From Pseudoclavibacter chungangensis (GTDB lineage Bacteria; Actinomycetota; Actinomycetes; Actinomycetales; Microbacteriaceae): 64,000 nt of DNA. The DNA lies in the NCBI RefSeq assembly GCF_013410545.1, contig NZ_JACCFV010000001.1:3410001-3474000 (forward strand), written 5' to 3'. Made by a program: the position numbers and the translations under genes. The notes beneath the pieces were generated by a model. That model was not told the DNA's origin. It saw nothing but the letters and a program-made list of their open reading frames with translations, and searched no databases. Position 1 is the stretch's first letter. The number at the start of each line of letters is the position of its first letter. Of the stretch, positions 7,445 to 15,849 are shown piece by piece.

Positions 7445-9133
7445 GTGACCGAACCCGCTTCCGATCCGTGCGATCCGCGCGATCCGACGATGCCCGACGG
7501 CGCGGGACTCGCGGGCGACGCCGCCACACGATCGGTGCGGCGGGATGCCGAGGAGCAGCACGTCGACGGCGGGGCGACGGGCACCAGCGCCGTCGACGGC
7601 GGGGCGAGCGGCGTCAGCGCCACCGACCATGAGAGAACGGGCGTCAGCGCCACCGACGCGGAGACGGGTCGCAAGCGAACGCCCGATGCTCACCGGAACG
7701 AGCTCGGCGACGACGGACAGCCGGACGAACCCGCGAGACCGGCCGATGCGGATCAGCGCACGCCACCGCCCCCGCCGCTCGACCACCGGCCCGCGGCGGG
7801 TTCGCGCGAGGAGCGCCGCAGCCTCGATCGTTCGATCCTCGCGCTCGCGGTACCCGCGCTCGGCGCGCTCATCGCGGAACCGCTGTTCGTGCTCACCGAC
7901 ACGGCACTCGTCGGGCACCTCGGCCCCGACGTGCTCGCGGGCCTCGGCATCGCCTCCACCGTGCTGCAGACGGTCATCGGCCTCATGGTCTTCCTCGCCT
8001 ACACGACGACGCCGATCGTCGCGCGCCTGCTCGGTTCGGGCGATCGTCGCGGCGCGATCCACGCGGGGATCGAGGGCATGTGGCTCGGGCTCGGTGCGGG
8101 TGTGCTCATCGCGGTCGCGGGCGTGCCCCTCACACCCCTGGTCGTGTCGTGGTTCACGACGGACCCCGCCGTCGCCGCGGCAGCCGTCACCTACCTGGCC
8201 GTGAGTCTCGCCGGCATCCCGGCGATGCTGCTCGTCATCGCCGCGACCGGCCTCTTCCGTGGCCTGCAGGACACCCGCACCCCGCTCGTCGTCGCGATCG
8301 GCGGCTTCACGGCGAACGCTCTCCTGAATGCGCTCCTCATCTACGGTCTCGGACTGGGCATCGGCGGATCGGCGCTCGGCACGGTGCTCGCGCAGTGGGG
8401 CATGGCGGTCGTGCTCGCGTGGATCGCCGTGCGGGCGGCCCGCCGCGAGCGCGTCTCGCTCCGACCTGGTGTCCGGGGTCGTGGCGCGACGTTGCGTGCC
8501 TCCGGCTGGATGATCCTGCGCACGGTCACGCTCCGCGCCGCGATCGTTTCGGTCGTGTGGACGTGCGCGCAGCTCGGCGCGTCCGAGACGGCGGCGCTCC
8601 AAGTACAGTTCGCGATCTACAACCTCGTCGTGTTCGCGCTCGATGCGCTCGCGATCGCGGGCCAGGCACTCGTCGGCCACGGGCTCGGCGCGGGCGACAC
8701 CGCCCGCGTCCGCCGGGTGCTGCGACGGCTCGTCCTGTGGGGGCTCGGTTTCAGTGCGCTGCTCGGGGTGGCCCTGCTCGCGGGCTCGCCCGTCATCGGG
8801 CGCGTGTTCACGAACGATCCGGCCGTGCTCGCGCTCGTCCCGGGCGGCATCGTCGCGCTCGCCCTCACGATGCCCGTCGCTGCCTACACGTTCGTGCTCG
8901 ACGGCGTCCTCATCGGCGCGGGCGACGCGCGTTACCTGGCGCTCGTCGGGGTCGCGAACCTCGTGGTGCTCCTCGCGCTGCTCGCCGTCATCCGGCTCGT
9001 GGAGCCGAGCGGTTGGGTCGCGATGCTCGTGCTGTGGCTCGCGCTCGCGGGCGGCTTCAACGGGAGCCGGGCCGTGACGCTGTGGCTCCGGCAGCGCGGC
9101 ACGGCGTGGATGGTCACGGGCGCGACGCGCTGA
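7445..9133 (+). CDS. MATE-family efflux transporter (DinF-type)
   Basis: The GTG at 7445, preceded by AGAGGA, gives 562 residues. Residues about 1-128 are a low-complexity, acidic, Pro-rich cytoplasmic extension with internal repeats (GVSATD twice, GGA-TG/SG). From about 130 the MATE core begins (LDRSILALAVPALGALIAEP, LTDTALVGHLG) and continues with about twelve membrane segments in two halves. MATE proteins export cationic compounds by H+ or Na+ antiport; DinF-type members are common in actinobacteria. The core length (about 430) is normal; the long extension is unusual, and a start nearer the core cannot be excluded. Confidence 0.88.
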   Translation: MTEPASDPCDPRDPTMPDGAGLAGDAATRSVRRDAEEQHVDGGATGTSAVDGGASGVSATDHERTGVSATDAETGRKRTPDAHRNELGDDGQPDEPARPADADQRTPPPPPLDHRPAAGSREERRSLDRSILALAVPALGALIAEPLFVLTDTALVGHLGPDVLAGLGIASTVLQTVIGLMVFLAYTTTPIVARLLGSGDRRGAIHAGIEGMWLGLGAGVLIAVAGVPLTPLVVSWFTTDPAVAAAAVTYLAVSLAGIPAMLLVIAATGLFRGLQDTRTPLVVAIGGFTANALLNALLIYGLGLGIGGSALGTVLAQWGMAVVLAWIAVRAARRERVSLRPGVRGRGATLRASGWMILRTVTLRAAIVSVVWTCAQLGASETAALQVQFAIYNLVVFALDALAIAGQALVGHGLGAGDTARVRRVLRRLVLWGLGFSALLGVALLAGSPVIGRVFTNDPAVLALVPGGIVALALTMPVAAYTFVLDGVLIGAGDARYLALVGVANLVVLLALLAVIRLVEPSGWVAMLVLWLALAGGFNGSRAVTLWLRQRGTAWMVTGATR

Positions 9134-9317
9134 GACTCGCGAGTGCGCGGCGTTCGACGGCGCGCAGGCGGTCGTGACGGATGATGCCGCTCCCGATCCG
9201 GATCACGCCCCAGTAGAGCGCGAAGCGTCGTCGCGCTCGCTCGTCGGTCGGCTCGCACAGCGTCACCGTCTCGACGAACGTGCGGTGCTCGTCGAGTTCG
9301 TGCAGGCGCCACTCCAT
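9114..9317 (-). pseudogene. C-terminal remnant of an SRPBCC-like protein
   Basis: The minus frame encodes [20 protein letters not shown], then [20 protein letters not shown] and HDRLRAVERRA. This resembles the last strand and long C-terminal helix of START/SRPBCC (polyketide-cyclase-like) proteins, whose usual length is about 140-160 residues. The expected N-terminal half is not readable upstream, because nucS begins on the other strand at 9487. The 3' end overlaps the MATE gene by 20 bp. It may be a truncated gene; a short real protein starting at 9461 is the alternative. Confidence 0.45.
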
Positions 9318-9486
9318 GCCGGAGGTGACTCGACGTGGCTCGCGGAAAACGCGCGCGGCGACGGGGCCGGTCACATCCTCGTTTCCCGACGAGCCGAGGC
9401 ACCGAGCGGTCTTACCGCCGAGCGTCTCGCGGACACCCGCACGCCGCGCGAACCGCACCACGCGCCGGAGCGTTTACCCTCATGGG

Positions 9487-10182
9487 GTGAGACTCGTCAT
9501 CGCCCGCTGCAGCGTGGATTACACCGGCCGTCTGACCGCGCACCTCCCCGAGGCGACGCGGCTGCTCATGCGCAAGGCGGACGGCTCGCTGCTCGTCCAC
9601 TCCGACGGCGGCAGCTACAAGCCGCTCAACTGGATGAGCCCGCCGTGCTCGTTCCAGACGGTCGAGCCCGACGACGAGCAGTCGGCCGCCGGGGTGAAGG
9701 AACTCTGGCGGGTGACGCAGCAGAAGACCGGTGACACGCTCACGGTCCGCATCTTCGAGGTCCTGAGCGACACGGCGCACGACCTCGGCATCGATCCGGG
9801 GCTCGACAAGGACGGCGTCGAGGCGCACCTCCAGGTGCTGCTCGCCGAACAGATCGAGCTCCTCGGCGACGGGCACACGCTCGTCCGGCGCGAGTACCAG
9901 ACGCCGATCGGCCCGGTCGACATCCTCGCCCGCGACGCGAGCGGTGCGGCGGTCGCCGTCGAGATCAAGCGGCGCGGCGAGATCGCTGGCGTCGAGCAGT
10001 TGACCCGCTACCTCGACCTCATGAACCGCGATCCGCTCCTCGCGCCCGTGCAGGGCGTGTTCGCGGCGCAGGAGATCAAGCCGCAGGCGCGCACGCTCGC
10101 CGAGGACCGCGGCATCCGCTGCGTCGTACTCGACTACGCGGAGATGAAGGGCATCGAGTCGGGACGGCCGCGGCTGTTCTGA
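9487..10182 (+). CDS. nucS: mismatch-specific endonuclease NucS (EndoMS)
   Basis: The GTG at 9487 ([20 protein letters not shown]) gives 231 residues, the normal size. The N-terminal domain (1-115) is the DNA-binding/dimerisation part. The C-terminal RecB-like nuclease domain has the catalytic set in GPVDILARD (Asp145) and [10 protein letters not shown] (Glu159, Lys161), plus the downstream [11 protein letters not shown] helix. The protein ends RPRLF, the short C-terminal motif by which NucS contacts the beta clamp. NucS replaces MutS/MutL mismatch repair in most actinobacteria, cutting both strands at mismatches. No partner gene is adjacent. Confidence 0.95.
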   Translation: MRLVIARCSVDYTGRLTAHLPEATRLLMRKADGSLLVHSDGGSYKPLNWMSPPCSFQTVEPDDEQSAAGVKELWRVTQQKTGDTLTVRIFEVLSDTAHDLGIDPGLDKDGVEAHLQVLLAEQIELLGDGHTLVRREYQTPIGPVDILARDASGAAVAVEIKRRGEIAGVEQLTRYLDLMNRDPLLAPVQGVFAAQEIKPQARTLAEDRGIRCVVLDYAEMKGIESGRPRLF

Positions 10183-10478
10183 TCCCCCCGTCGTTCTGAG
10201 CTGCCGCGCCCGCCACGATCGCCCGGGAACGTGCGGCGCGATCGTCCGCGGGCACGGGGCAGGGGCGGCCACGGCGACCCGTCACGATCACCCGCGGGCA
10301 CCCGGCCGGAAGAGCCGCGGACGCGCACCACGGCCGTCCGCGAGCAGCCGGCGGGGTCGGTTGCGGGCACGCGCCAGGATCGGCCACCGACACCCGTTTG
10401 CCGCCTGTCGGCGACACGTTCGGGAACACGCTCGCTCTCGCTTCCGCCGAGGCCAGACGCCCGCGTTCCGAACACGGT
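10183..10478. other. intergenic region after nucS, nothing coding seen
   Basis: About 300 bp between the convergent ends of nucS and the alanine symporter gene. Only GC-rich shadow frames are present; the sole recognisable element is the hairpin at its right end. Confidence 0.6.
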
Positions 10479-10512
10479 GCGGCCCGGACGATCTGGTGAT
10501 CGTCCGGGCCGC
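10479..10512 (-). terminator. hairpin terminator of the alanine symporter gene
   Basis: A perfect 15-bp stem (GCGGCCCGGACGATC with its complement) closes a TGGT loop, 17 bp beyond the symporter stop on the minus strand. It lacks a U tract and could act on both converging transcripts. Confidence 0.7.
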
Positions 10513-10528
10513 CTCGGAGTTCGCTCGG

Positions 10529-12061
10529 CTATCCCCTGCGTTTCGCTCCCTGCTTGATCGAGGGGTGCGTGCCGGTGATCGTGCCGACCTCGTCGTCGAG
10601 CCGCTGCTCCTCGGCACGCCACGCCTGGTAGCCGGGCTCGTGGGCAAGGCCCTCGTCGATCTCGGCCTGTGTGGCGGTGAGCTTCGGATCGAACGTCAGG
10701 TACGCCTTCGTCTCGCGCGCGATGAGACCCGAGAGGATGAGAATGCCGATGAGGTTCGGGATGACCATGAGGCCGTTCGCGATGTCCGAGAACGTCCAGA
10801 CGACCGAGAGCGGGATCGTCGCACCGATGAACGACATGACGACCCACACGAGCCGGAACGGCAGGATCGACCGTGTACCGAGTGCGCGTTCGATCGCTCG
10901 TTCGCCGTAGTACGACCACCCCCAGAGCGTCGTCGAGGCGAACAGCACGAGACAGATCGCGACGAGGATGCCGCCGAGATTGCTCTGTTCCGTGCCGAGG
11001 CCGATGTTGAATGCCGTCGAGGTGAGGTTCACGCCCGTCAGCGCTTCGCCGTTCGCGTCGACCTGTTCGTACGCACGCGTGACGGTGATGACGAGACCCG
11101 TGAGGGTGACGAGGATGAGCGTGTCGATGAAGGTCTGCGTCATCGACACGAGCCCCTGTCGGGTCGGGTGGGTCGTCTGGGCGGCGCCTGCGGCGATGGC
11201 CGCCGAGCCCATGCCCGACTCGTTCGAGAACAGACCGCGGGCGAGGCCGAACTGGATCGCGGCGATCACGAGGGCACCCGTGAAGCCGCCCGCTGCCGCC
11301 GTGCCAGTGAACGCGCCGGAGAAGATCGTGACGAACGCCTCGCCGAGGCCGCCGAAGTTCGCGACGAGGATCCACACCTGCACCGCGATGTAGAGGACGA
11401 TCATGACCGGCACGATGCCCGCGGCGACGGTCGAGATCGACTTCACGCCGCCGATGAGGACGAAGAACGTGACGACGGCGACGACGAGCCCGGTGACCCA
11501 CGGCTCGACGCCGAAGTTCATCTCGGCCGTCTCGCTCATCGAGTTCGCCTGCACCATGTTGCCGATGCCGAAGGAGGCGACGATCGCGGCGATCGTGAAG
11601 AACCAGCCGAGCAGCGCCCCGATCGGGCCCTTGATGCCCTTCTGCAGGTAGTACTGCGGCCCACCGTTGCGCCCGCCCTTCTTGTCGATCGTGCGGAAGC
11701 GCACGGCGAGGAAGGACTCGCTGTACTTGAGGGACATGCCGAACAGGCCGCTGACCCACATCCAGAAGATGGCGCCGGGGCCACCGAGGGCGACCGCGGT
11801 GGCGACACCGGCGATGTTTCCGGTGCCGACGGTCGCGGCGAGGGCCGTCGCGAGGGCCTTGTACTGCGACACGTCACCGCTCGACCCTTCGTCGGATCGG
11901 CGGATGAGGCCGAGGCTCAGGCCCGGGCCGAGGCCGCGCAGCTGCACGAACCCCAACCGGAAGGTCATGTAGATGCCGGTGCCGAGCAGGAGGGGGATCA
12001 GTACGAACGGCCCCCAGATGACGCCCGCGATGGCGTCGAGAATCGACTCGAAGGTTTCCAT
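10529..12061 (-). CDS. alsT: sodium:alanine/glycine symporter (AGCS family, AlsT-like)
   Basis: A 510-residue integral membrane protein. It opens METFESILDAIAGVIWGPFV and shows the AGCS signature motifs: ALAATVGTGNIAGVATAVAL in the second helix region, GGPGAIFWMWVSGLFGMSLK, and the KGGRNGGPQYYLQKG loop. About eleven membrane segments follow and the C-terminus is a charged cytoplasmic tail. The family imports D/L-alanine or glycine with Na+. Length and motif order are normal. It is monocistronic, with a hairpin terminator after it. Confidence 0.93.
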   Translation of the reverse strand: METFESILDAIAGVIWGPFVLIPLLLGTGIYMTFRLGFVQLRGLGPGLSLGLIRRSDEGSSGDVSQYKALATALAATVGTGNIAGVATAVALGGPGAIFWMWVSGLFGMSLKYSESFLAVRFRTIDKKGGRNGGPQYYLQKGIKGPIGALLGWFFTIAAIVASFGIGNMVQANSMSETAEMNFGVEPWVTGLVVAVVTFFVLIGGVKSISTVAAGIVPVMIVLYIAVQVWILVANFGGLGEAFVTIFSGAFTGTAAAGGFTGALVIAAIQFGLARGLFSNESGMGSAAIAAGAAQTTHPTRQGLVSMTQTFIDTLILVTLTGLVITVTRAYEQVDANGEALTGVNLTSTAFNIGLGTEQSNLGGILVAICLVLFASTTLWGWSYYGERAIERALGTRSILPFRLVWVVMSFIGATIPLSVVWTFSDIANGLMVIPNLIGILILSGLIARETKAYLTFDPKLTATQAEIDEGLAHEPGYQAWRAEEQRLDDEVGTITGTHPSIKQGAKRRG

Positions 12062-12533
12062 TTCACCCTAGCTTTCGTGTAAATCGTCCCGTTACGTATC
12101 GCCTGCCCTCGTCGCTGAGTGCGGCGACGACCCTGGGCGGTTCCGCCTGGACGAAGCGCCGTCGAGTCAATCGCCGGGCGGGGGCCGAAGCCCACCACCC
12201 GCACGTGCGGACCAGGGTACTGACGATCGGAACGGGTCGCGACCGGGTGGTGTCCCCGGGCGCCGCGCCCGCGTACGGTGCCGTCCGCGCTCGGCGTTCG
12301 CGCCGTCACGGCCCGAACCGGGTGTCGCGGCCAGGACGACCTTCGAGCCCGCCCGGCGCGACACGTCGCTCGAGCCCACCCCGCGCTGTGAACGGCGTGG
12401 CGACATTCCGTCGCCGGAACGCAATCGTGCCGCCTCAGCGTCGCAGCGCCCGGATCATCGGGACCTCACGCGGCCGAACGTCGGGCGACGCCGATGCTCG
12501 CCGGACGGGTCGGCGACACCGCTCGCGTTCGGG
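12062..12533. other. intergenic region upstream of alsT, no gene seen
   Basis: A 472-bp stretch between the alsT start and the stop of the LysR gene, both on the minus strand. No frame has protein-like composition. It must carry the alsT promoter; a relatively AT-rich segment at about 12062-12105 is the best location, but no clear -35/-10 pair was identified. Confidence 0.5.
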
Positions 12534-13481
12534 TTACCCGAGCAGCACGACGTCGAACTCCTGGACGACCGCTCGCACCTCGTCGAGGTAGCGCTGCGCG
12601 AGCTCGCCGAGCGGCATGGCGGTGTGGGCGATCCAGCCGATCTCGATGCGTTCATCGACCGCGAGCGGAACAGCGACGATCTCCGGGTCCAGGTCATCGC
12701 TGATGATGCCCGTCGAGATCGTGTACCCGCCGAGACCGATCATGAGGTTGAAGATCGTCGCGCGATCCGAGACGCGGATCTCCTGCGCGCTCGAGAGCGT
12801 CGAGAGGATTTCCTCGGAGAAGTAGAAAGAGTTGTTCGTCCCCTGGTCGAAGGTGAGCCGCGGGAGACCGGCGAGGTCGTCGAGCGTCACCTGCGTCTTC
12901 GACGACAGTGGGTTGTTGCGGGCGACGAAGACGTGCGGTGCCGCGAAGAACAGCGGGTAGAAGGCGAGCCCCGAGTCGCGAAGCAGCTTGTCGATCACGT
13001 GCCGGTTGAAGTCGCTGCGGTACAGGATCCCGAGCTCGCTGCGCAGCGTCCGCACGTCCTCGATGATGTCCCACGTTCGCGTCTCGCGGAGCGACAACTC
13101 GTACTCCGACGCCGCGCTGAATCTCACCATCCGGACGAACGCGTCGACCGCGAAGGAGTAGTGCTGGGTCGACACGCCGAGCAGTCTCCGGGACGGTGGT
13201 CCGTCCAGGTAGCGCTGCTCGAGCAGTGCCAGTTGCTCGATGACCTGGCGGGCGTAGCCGAGGAACTCGATCCCGTCCGCGGTGAGTGTGACCCCCCGCG
13301 ACGATCGAATCAGCAACGCCCGACCGAGCCGCGCCTCGAGGTCCTTCATCGCGGCGGACATGGTCGGTTGGGAGACGTGAAGCAGGTCGGCGGCGGCGCT
13401 GATCGACCCCTCCGCTGCGACCTCAATGAAGGACTGCAGCTGCTGGAGCGTCACGCCGGTCGATCGCTTGGACATAGACAC
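12534..13481 (-). CDS. LysR-family transcriptional regulator of the mes genes
   Basis: A 315-residue LTTR. Residues 10-70 hold the winged helix (TLQQLQSFIEVAAEGSISAA, then ADLLHVSQPTMSAAMKDLEA, then RLGRALLIRSSRGVTLT). The C-terminal about 220 residues form the periplasmic-binding-like effector domain (ELSLRETRTWDIIEDV; LGGYTISTGIISDDL). The start is GTG at 13481 or ATG at 13475. It is transcribed away from mesX-mesD, the standard arrangement for an LTTR controlling its neighbour, and an LTTR-type ATAG-N7-CTAT box overlaps its start. Control of methionine synthesis is inferred from position only. Confidence 0.88.
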   Translation of the reverse strand: MSMSKRSTGVTLQQLQSFIEVAAEGSISAAADLLHVSQPTMSAAMKDLEARLGRALLIRSSRGVTLTADGIEFLGYARQVIEQLALLEQRYLDGPPSRRLLGVSTQHYSFAVDAFVRMVRFSAASEYELSLRETRTWDIIEDVRTLRSELGILYRSDFNRHVIDKLLRDSGLAFYPLFFAAPHVFVARNNPLSSKTQVTLDDLAGLPRLTFDQGTNNSFYFSEEILSTLSSAQEIRVSDRATIFNLMIGLGGYTISTGIISDDLDPEIVAVPLAVDERIEIGWIAHTAMPLGELAQRYLDEVRAVVQEFDVVLLG

Positions 13482-13488
13482 ACCCTAT
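13474..13488. promoter_or_regulatory. candidate LysR operator (ATAG-N7-CTAT)
   Basis: A perfect inverted repeat ATAG-ACACACC-CTAT, which has the T-N11-A form of LTTR boxes. It lies in the divergent region and overlaps the regulator start codon, so it could serve both autoregulation and mesX control. Confidence 0.55.
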
Positions 13489-13541
13489 AGCCAGTGGTCA
13501 TGTCTCCGGATTACCTGATAACCGTTGCTCACGAGGATGAT

Positions 13542-13589
13542 GGGGGCTCAGACATCCGAACGGCCTGCAGGGCCAACGAGCCCCCGGAG
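13542..13589 (+). promoter_or_regulatory. 5'-leader stem-loop that can mask the mesX ribosome site
   Basis: GGGGGCTC at 13542-13549 is complementary to GAGCCCCC at 13578-13585. The 28-nt interval contains a small GGCC-TGCAG-GGCC hairpin at 13562-13574. The distal arm abuts the GGAG at 13586-13589 that precedes the mesX ATG by 9 nt. Pairing would place the ribosome site at the base of the stem. It does not match a SAM riboswitch that could be recognised by eye. Confidence 0.4.
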
Positions 13590-13598
13590 TGGCACCAC

Positions 13599-14591
13599 AT
13601 GGCGAACGACATCACGTTCCGAATCTCCACAACTCGCTTCGACGAGGACTACTCCCCCTCGGAGATCTCGAGGGCGACCACGAACTTCGCCAACCTGGCG
13701 CGGGGCGAAGACCGGCAGCAGAACCTGCGCAACGTCCTCACGATGATCGATGGTCGCTTCAACGACCTGGCTCGCTGGGACAACCGGGACGGCAACCGCT
13801 ACACGCTCGAGATCGACATCGTCTCGGTCGATCTCGAGTTCGGCGCTCCGGGCGACGGTCACACGTTCCCGATGCTGGAGGTGCTCGACCTCCACATCGT
13901 CGACACGCGGACCGGCGCTCGACTTCCGGGCATCGTCGGCAACAACTTCTCGTCCTACCTGCGCGACTACGACTTCAGCGTGCTGCTGCCCGCGGTCAAC
14001 GACGGCGCCGCGTCGTTCACCGTCCCCGAGGACTTCGGTGATCTGCACGGCAAACTGTTCCGGCATTTCCTGGATTCCGCGGCATACCGGGAGCGTTTCG
14101 CGCTCCCGCCCGTCATCTGCATCAGTGTCTCGACGACCAAGAGCTACGAGCGGACCGAGAACGTGCACCCGGTCCTCGGCGTCGAGTACCGCCAGGACGA
14201 CGGCTCGCTGACCGATCGGTACTTCGGTGAGATGGGCCTTCAGGTGCGCTATTTCCTGCCTCCCGGGAGTGCGGCACCGCTCGCGTTCTACTTCCGCGGC
14301 GACCTGCTCAACGACTACACGAACCTGCAGCTCATCGGCACGATCAGCACGATGGAGGCCTTCCAGAAGATCTACCGCCCCGAGATCTACAATGCGAACG
14401 CGGCCGCTGCGGCCACGTTCCGACCGAGCCTGGACAACCCGGACTTCTCGCGTCCCCAGGTCGACTACGACCGCGAGGAGCGCTCACGTCTGGCGCTGAT
14501 GCAGGGGACGTACACCGCGGAGCACTTCGTCGAACCCCACGGTGACGAACTCGCGCGGTGGGCCGCCGACTACTCCGTTCTCGCCCACTGA
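13599..14591 (+). CDS. mesX: MesX, DUF1852 accessory protein of methionine synthase MesD
   Basis: A DUF1852 protein of 330 residues from the ATG at 13599 (MANDITFRISTTRFDEDYSP). This start is preferred over the in-frame GTG at 13494 because it matches the usual family N-terminus and length and has GGAG 9 nt upstream. Family hallmarks visible are TTNFANLARGEDRQQNLRNV, LTMIDGRFNDLARWDNRDGN and RYTLEIDIVSVDLE. DUF1852 proteins are the obligate partner (MesX) of the folate-independent methionine synthase MesD in bacteria studied genetically. The gene is followed 20 bp later by the mesD homologue, confirming the pair. Confidence 0.88.
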   Translation: MANDITFRISTTRFDEDYSPSEISRATTNFANLARGEDRQQNLRNVLTMIDGRFNDLARWDNRDGNRYTLEIDIVSVDLEFGAPGDGHTFPMLEVLDLHIVDTRTGARLPGIVGNNFSSYLRDYDFSVLLPAVNDGAASFTVPEDFGDLHGKLFRHFLDSAAYRERFALPPVICISVSTTKSYERTENVHPVLGVEYRQDDGSLTDRYFGEMGLQVRYFLPPGSAAPLAFYFRGDLLNDYTNLQLIGTISTMEAFQKIYRPEIYNANAAAAATFRPSLDNPDFSRPQVDYDREERSRLALMQGTYTAEHFVEPHGDELARWAADYSVLAH

Positions 14592-14611
14592 CCCGCAAGG
14601 ATCCATCCGCC

Positions 14612-15646
14612 ATGAAGACCCTTCTGCCCACCGCACTCGTCGGTAGCCTCCCGAAGCCCGCGTGGCTCGCGCAGCCCGAAACCCTGTGGTCTCCGTGGGC
14701 GCTCGAGGGCGATGCGCTCGTCGAGGGCAAACAGGACGCCCTGCGCTGTGCGGTCCACGAGCAGCGCCGACGCGGCATCGACATCGTCAGCGACGGTGAG
14801 CAGACCCGCCAACACTTCGTGACGACCTTCATCGAGCACTTGAGCGGTGTCGACTTCGAGCGTCGCGAGACGGTGCGCATCCGTGATCGCTATGACGCCA
14901 GCGTGCCCACGGTGGTCGGGGCGGTCGAGCGCGTGAAGCCCGTGTTCGTCGAGGACGCGACGTTCCTCAGGCAGCAGACGGACCTGCCGATCAAGTGGGC
15001 CCTCCCCGGTCCGATGACGATGATCGACACGCTCGCGGATCACCACTACAAGAGCCGCGAGAAGCTGGCGTGGGAGTTCGCCACGATCCTCAACCGGGAG
15101 GCGAAGGAGCTGGAGGCCGCAGGCGTCGACATCATCCAGTTCGACGAGCCGGCGTTCAACGTCTTCTTCGACGAGGTGCGCGACTGGGGAATGGCCACCC
15201 TGGAACGAGCGGTCGAGGGCCTACGGGCCGAGACCGTCGTGCACATCTGCTACGGCTACGGCATCAAGGCGAACACCGATTGGAAGGCGACGCTCGGTTC
15301 GGAGTGGCGTCAGTACGAGCAGTCGTTCCCACTGCTGCAGCGGTCGTCCATCGACATCATCTCGTTGGAGTCGCACAATTCACGGATCCCCCTCGACGTC
15401 GTCGAACTCGTCCGCGGGAAGAAGGTGATGCTCGGTGCGATCGATGTCGCGAACAACACCATCGAGCGCCCCGAGGAGGTGGCCGACACGCTCCGCAAGG
15501 CGCTGCGGTTCGTCGATGCGGACAAGCTCATCCCGAGCTCGAACTGCGGTATGGCCCCGCTGCCACGGGACGTGGCGCTGGCGAAGATGAGCGCGTTGAG
15601 CGCCGGTGCCGAGATCATCCGGACAGAGGTCGCTATGGCGGTGTAG
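14612..15646 (+). CDS. mesD: MesD, folate-independent methionine synthase (MetE C-terminal homologue)
   Basis: The ATG at 14612 (MKTLLPTALVGSLPKPAWLA) gives 344 residues, equal to the catalytic C-terminal half of MetE. The zinc and homocysteine ligands are present: His211 and Cys213 in HICYGYG, Glu253 in SLESHNS, and Cys312 in SSNCGMAPLP. The substrate-binding IQFDEPAF and SDGEQTR motifs are also there. The N-terminal folate half of MetE is missing, as expected for core methionine synthases. The combination with MesX next door assigns it to the MesD group, which needs oxygen; the physiological methyl donor is not known. Confidence 0.87.
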   Translation: MKTLLPTALVGSLPKPAWLAQPETLWSPWALEGDALVEGKQDALRCAVHEQRRRGIDIVSDGEQTRQHFVTTFIEHLSGVDFERRETVRIRDRYDASVPTVVGAVERVKPVFVEDATFLRQQTDLPIKWALPGPMTMIDTLADHHYKSREKLAWEFATILNREAKELEAAGVDIIQFDEPAFNVFFDEVRDWGMATLERAVEGLRAETVVHICYGYGIKANTDWKATLGSEWRQYEQSFPLLQRSSIDIISLESHNSRIPLDVVELVRGKKVMLGAIDVANNTIERPEEVADTLRKALRFVDADKLIPSSNCGMAPLPRDVALAKMSALSAGAEIIRTEVAMAV

Positions 15647-15849
15647 GCCACGCCGGACTGTGGCGCGGCACAGTCCCGCGGCGACGAGCGTACCGGAGCG
15701 ACTTCGAGGGGTTTCGGAGCCCTTCGGTCCTCAGGTGCGGGTGAGCGACCAAGCCCCCTGGTGAGGAGCACTCCGAGAAGGTGGTTGTCGCGGTTGTGGA
15801 AGACGCAGGCGCCTCCTCGGGCGAGTTCGATGATTCCCTTGAATCTCCT

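Noticed and set aside
13494..13598. In-frame GTG at 13494 as the mesX start
   Set aside because: The 35 extra residues do not resemble the family N-terminus, while MANDITF from 13599 does and has a proper ribosome site.
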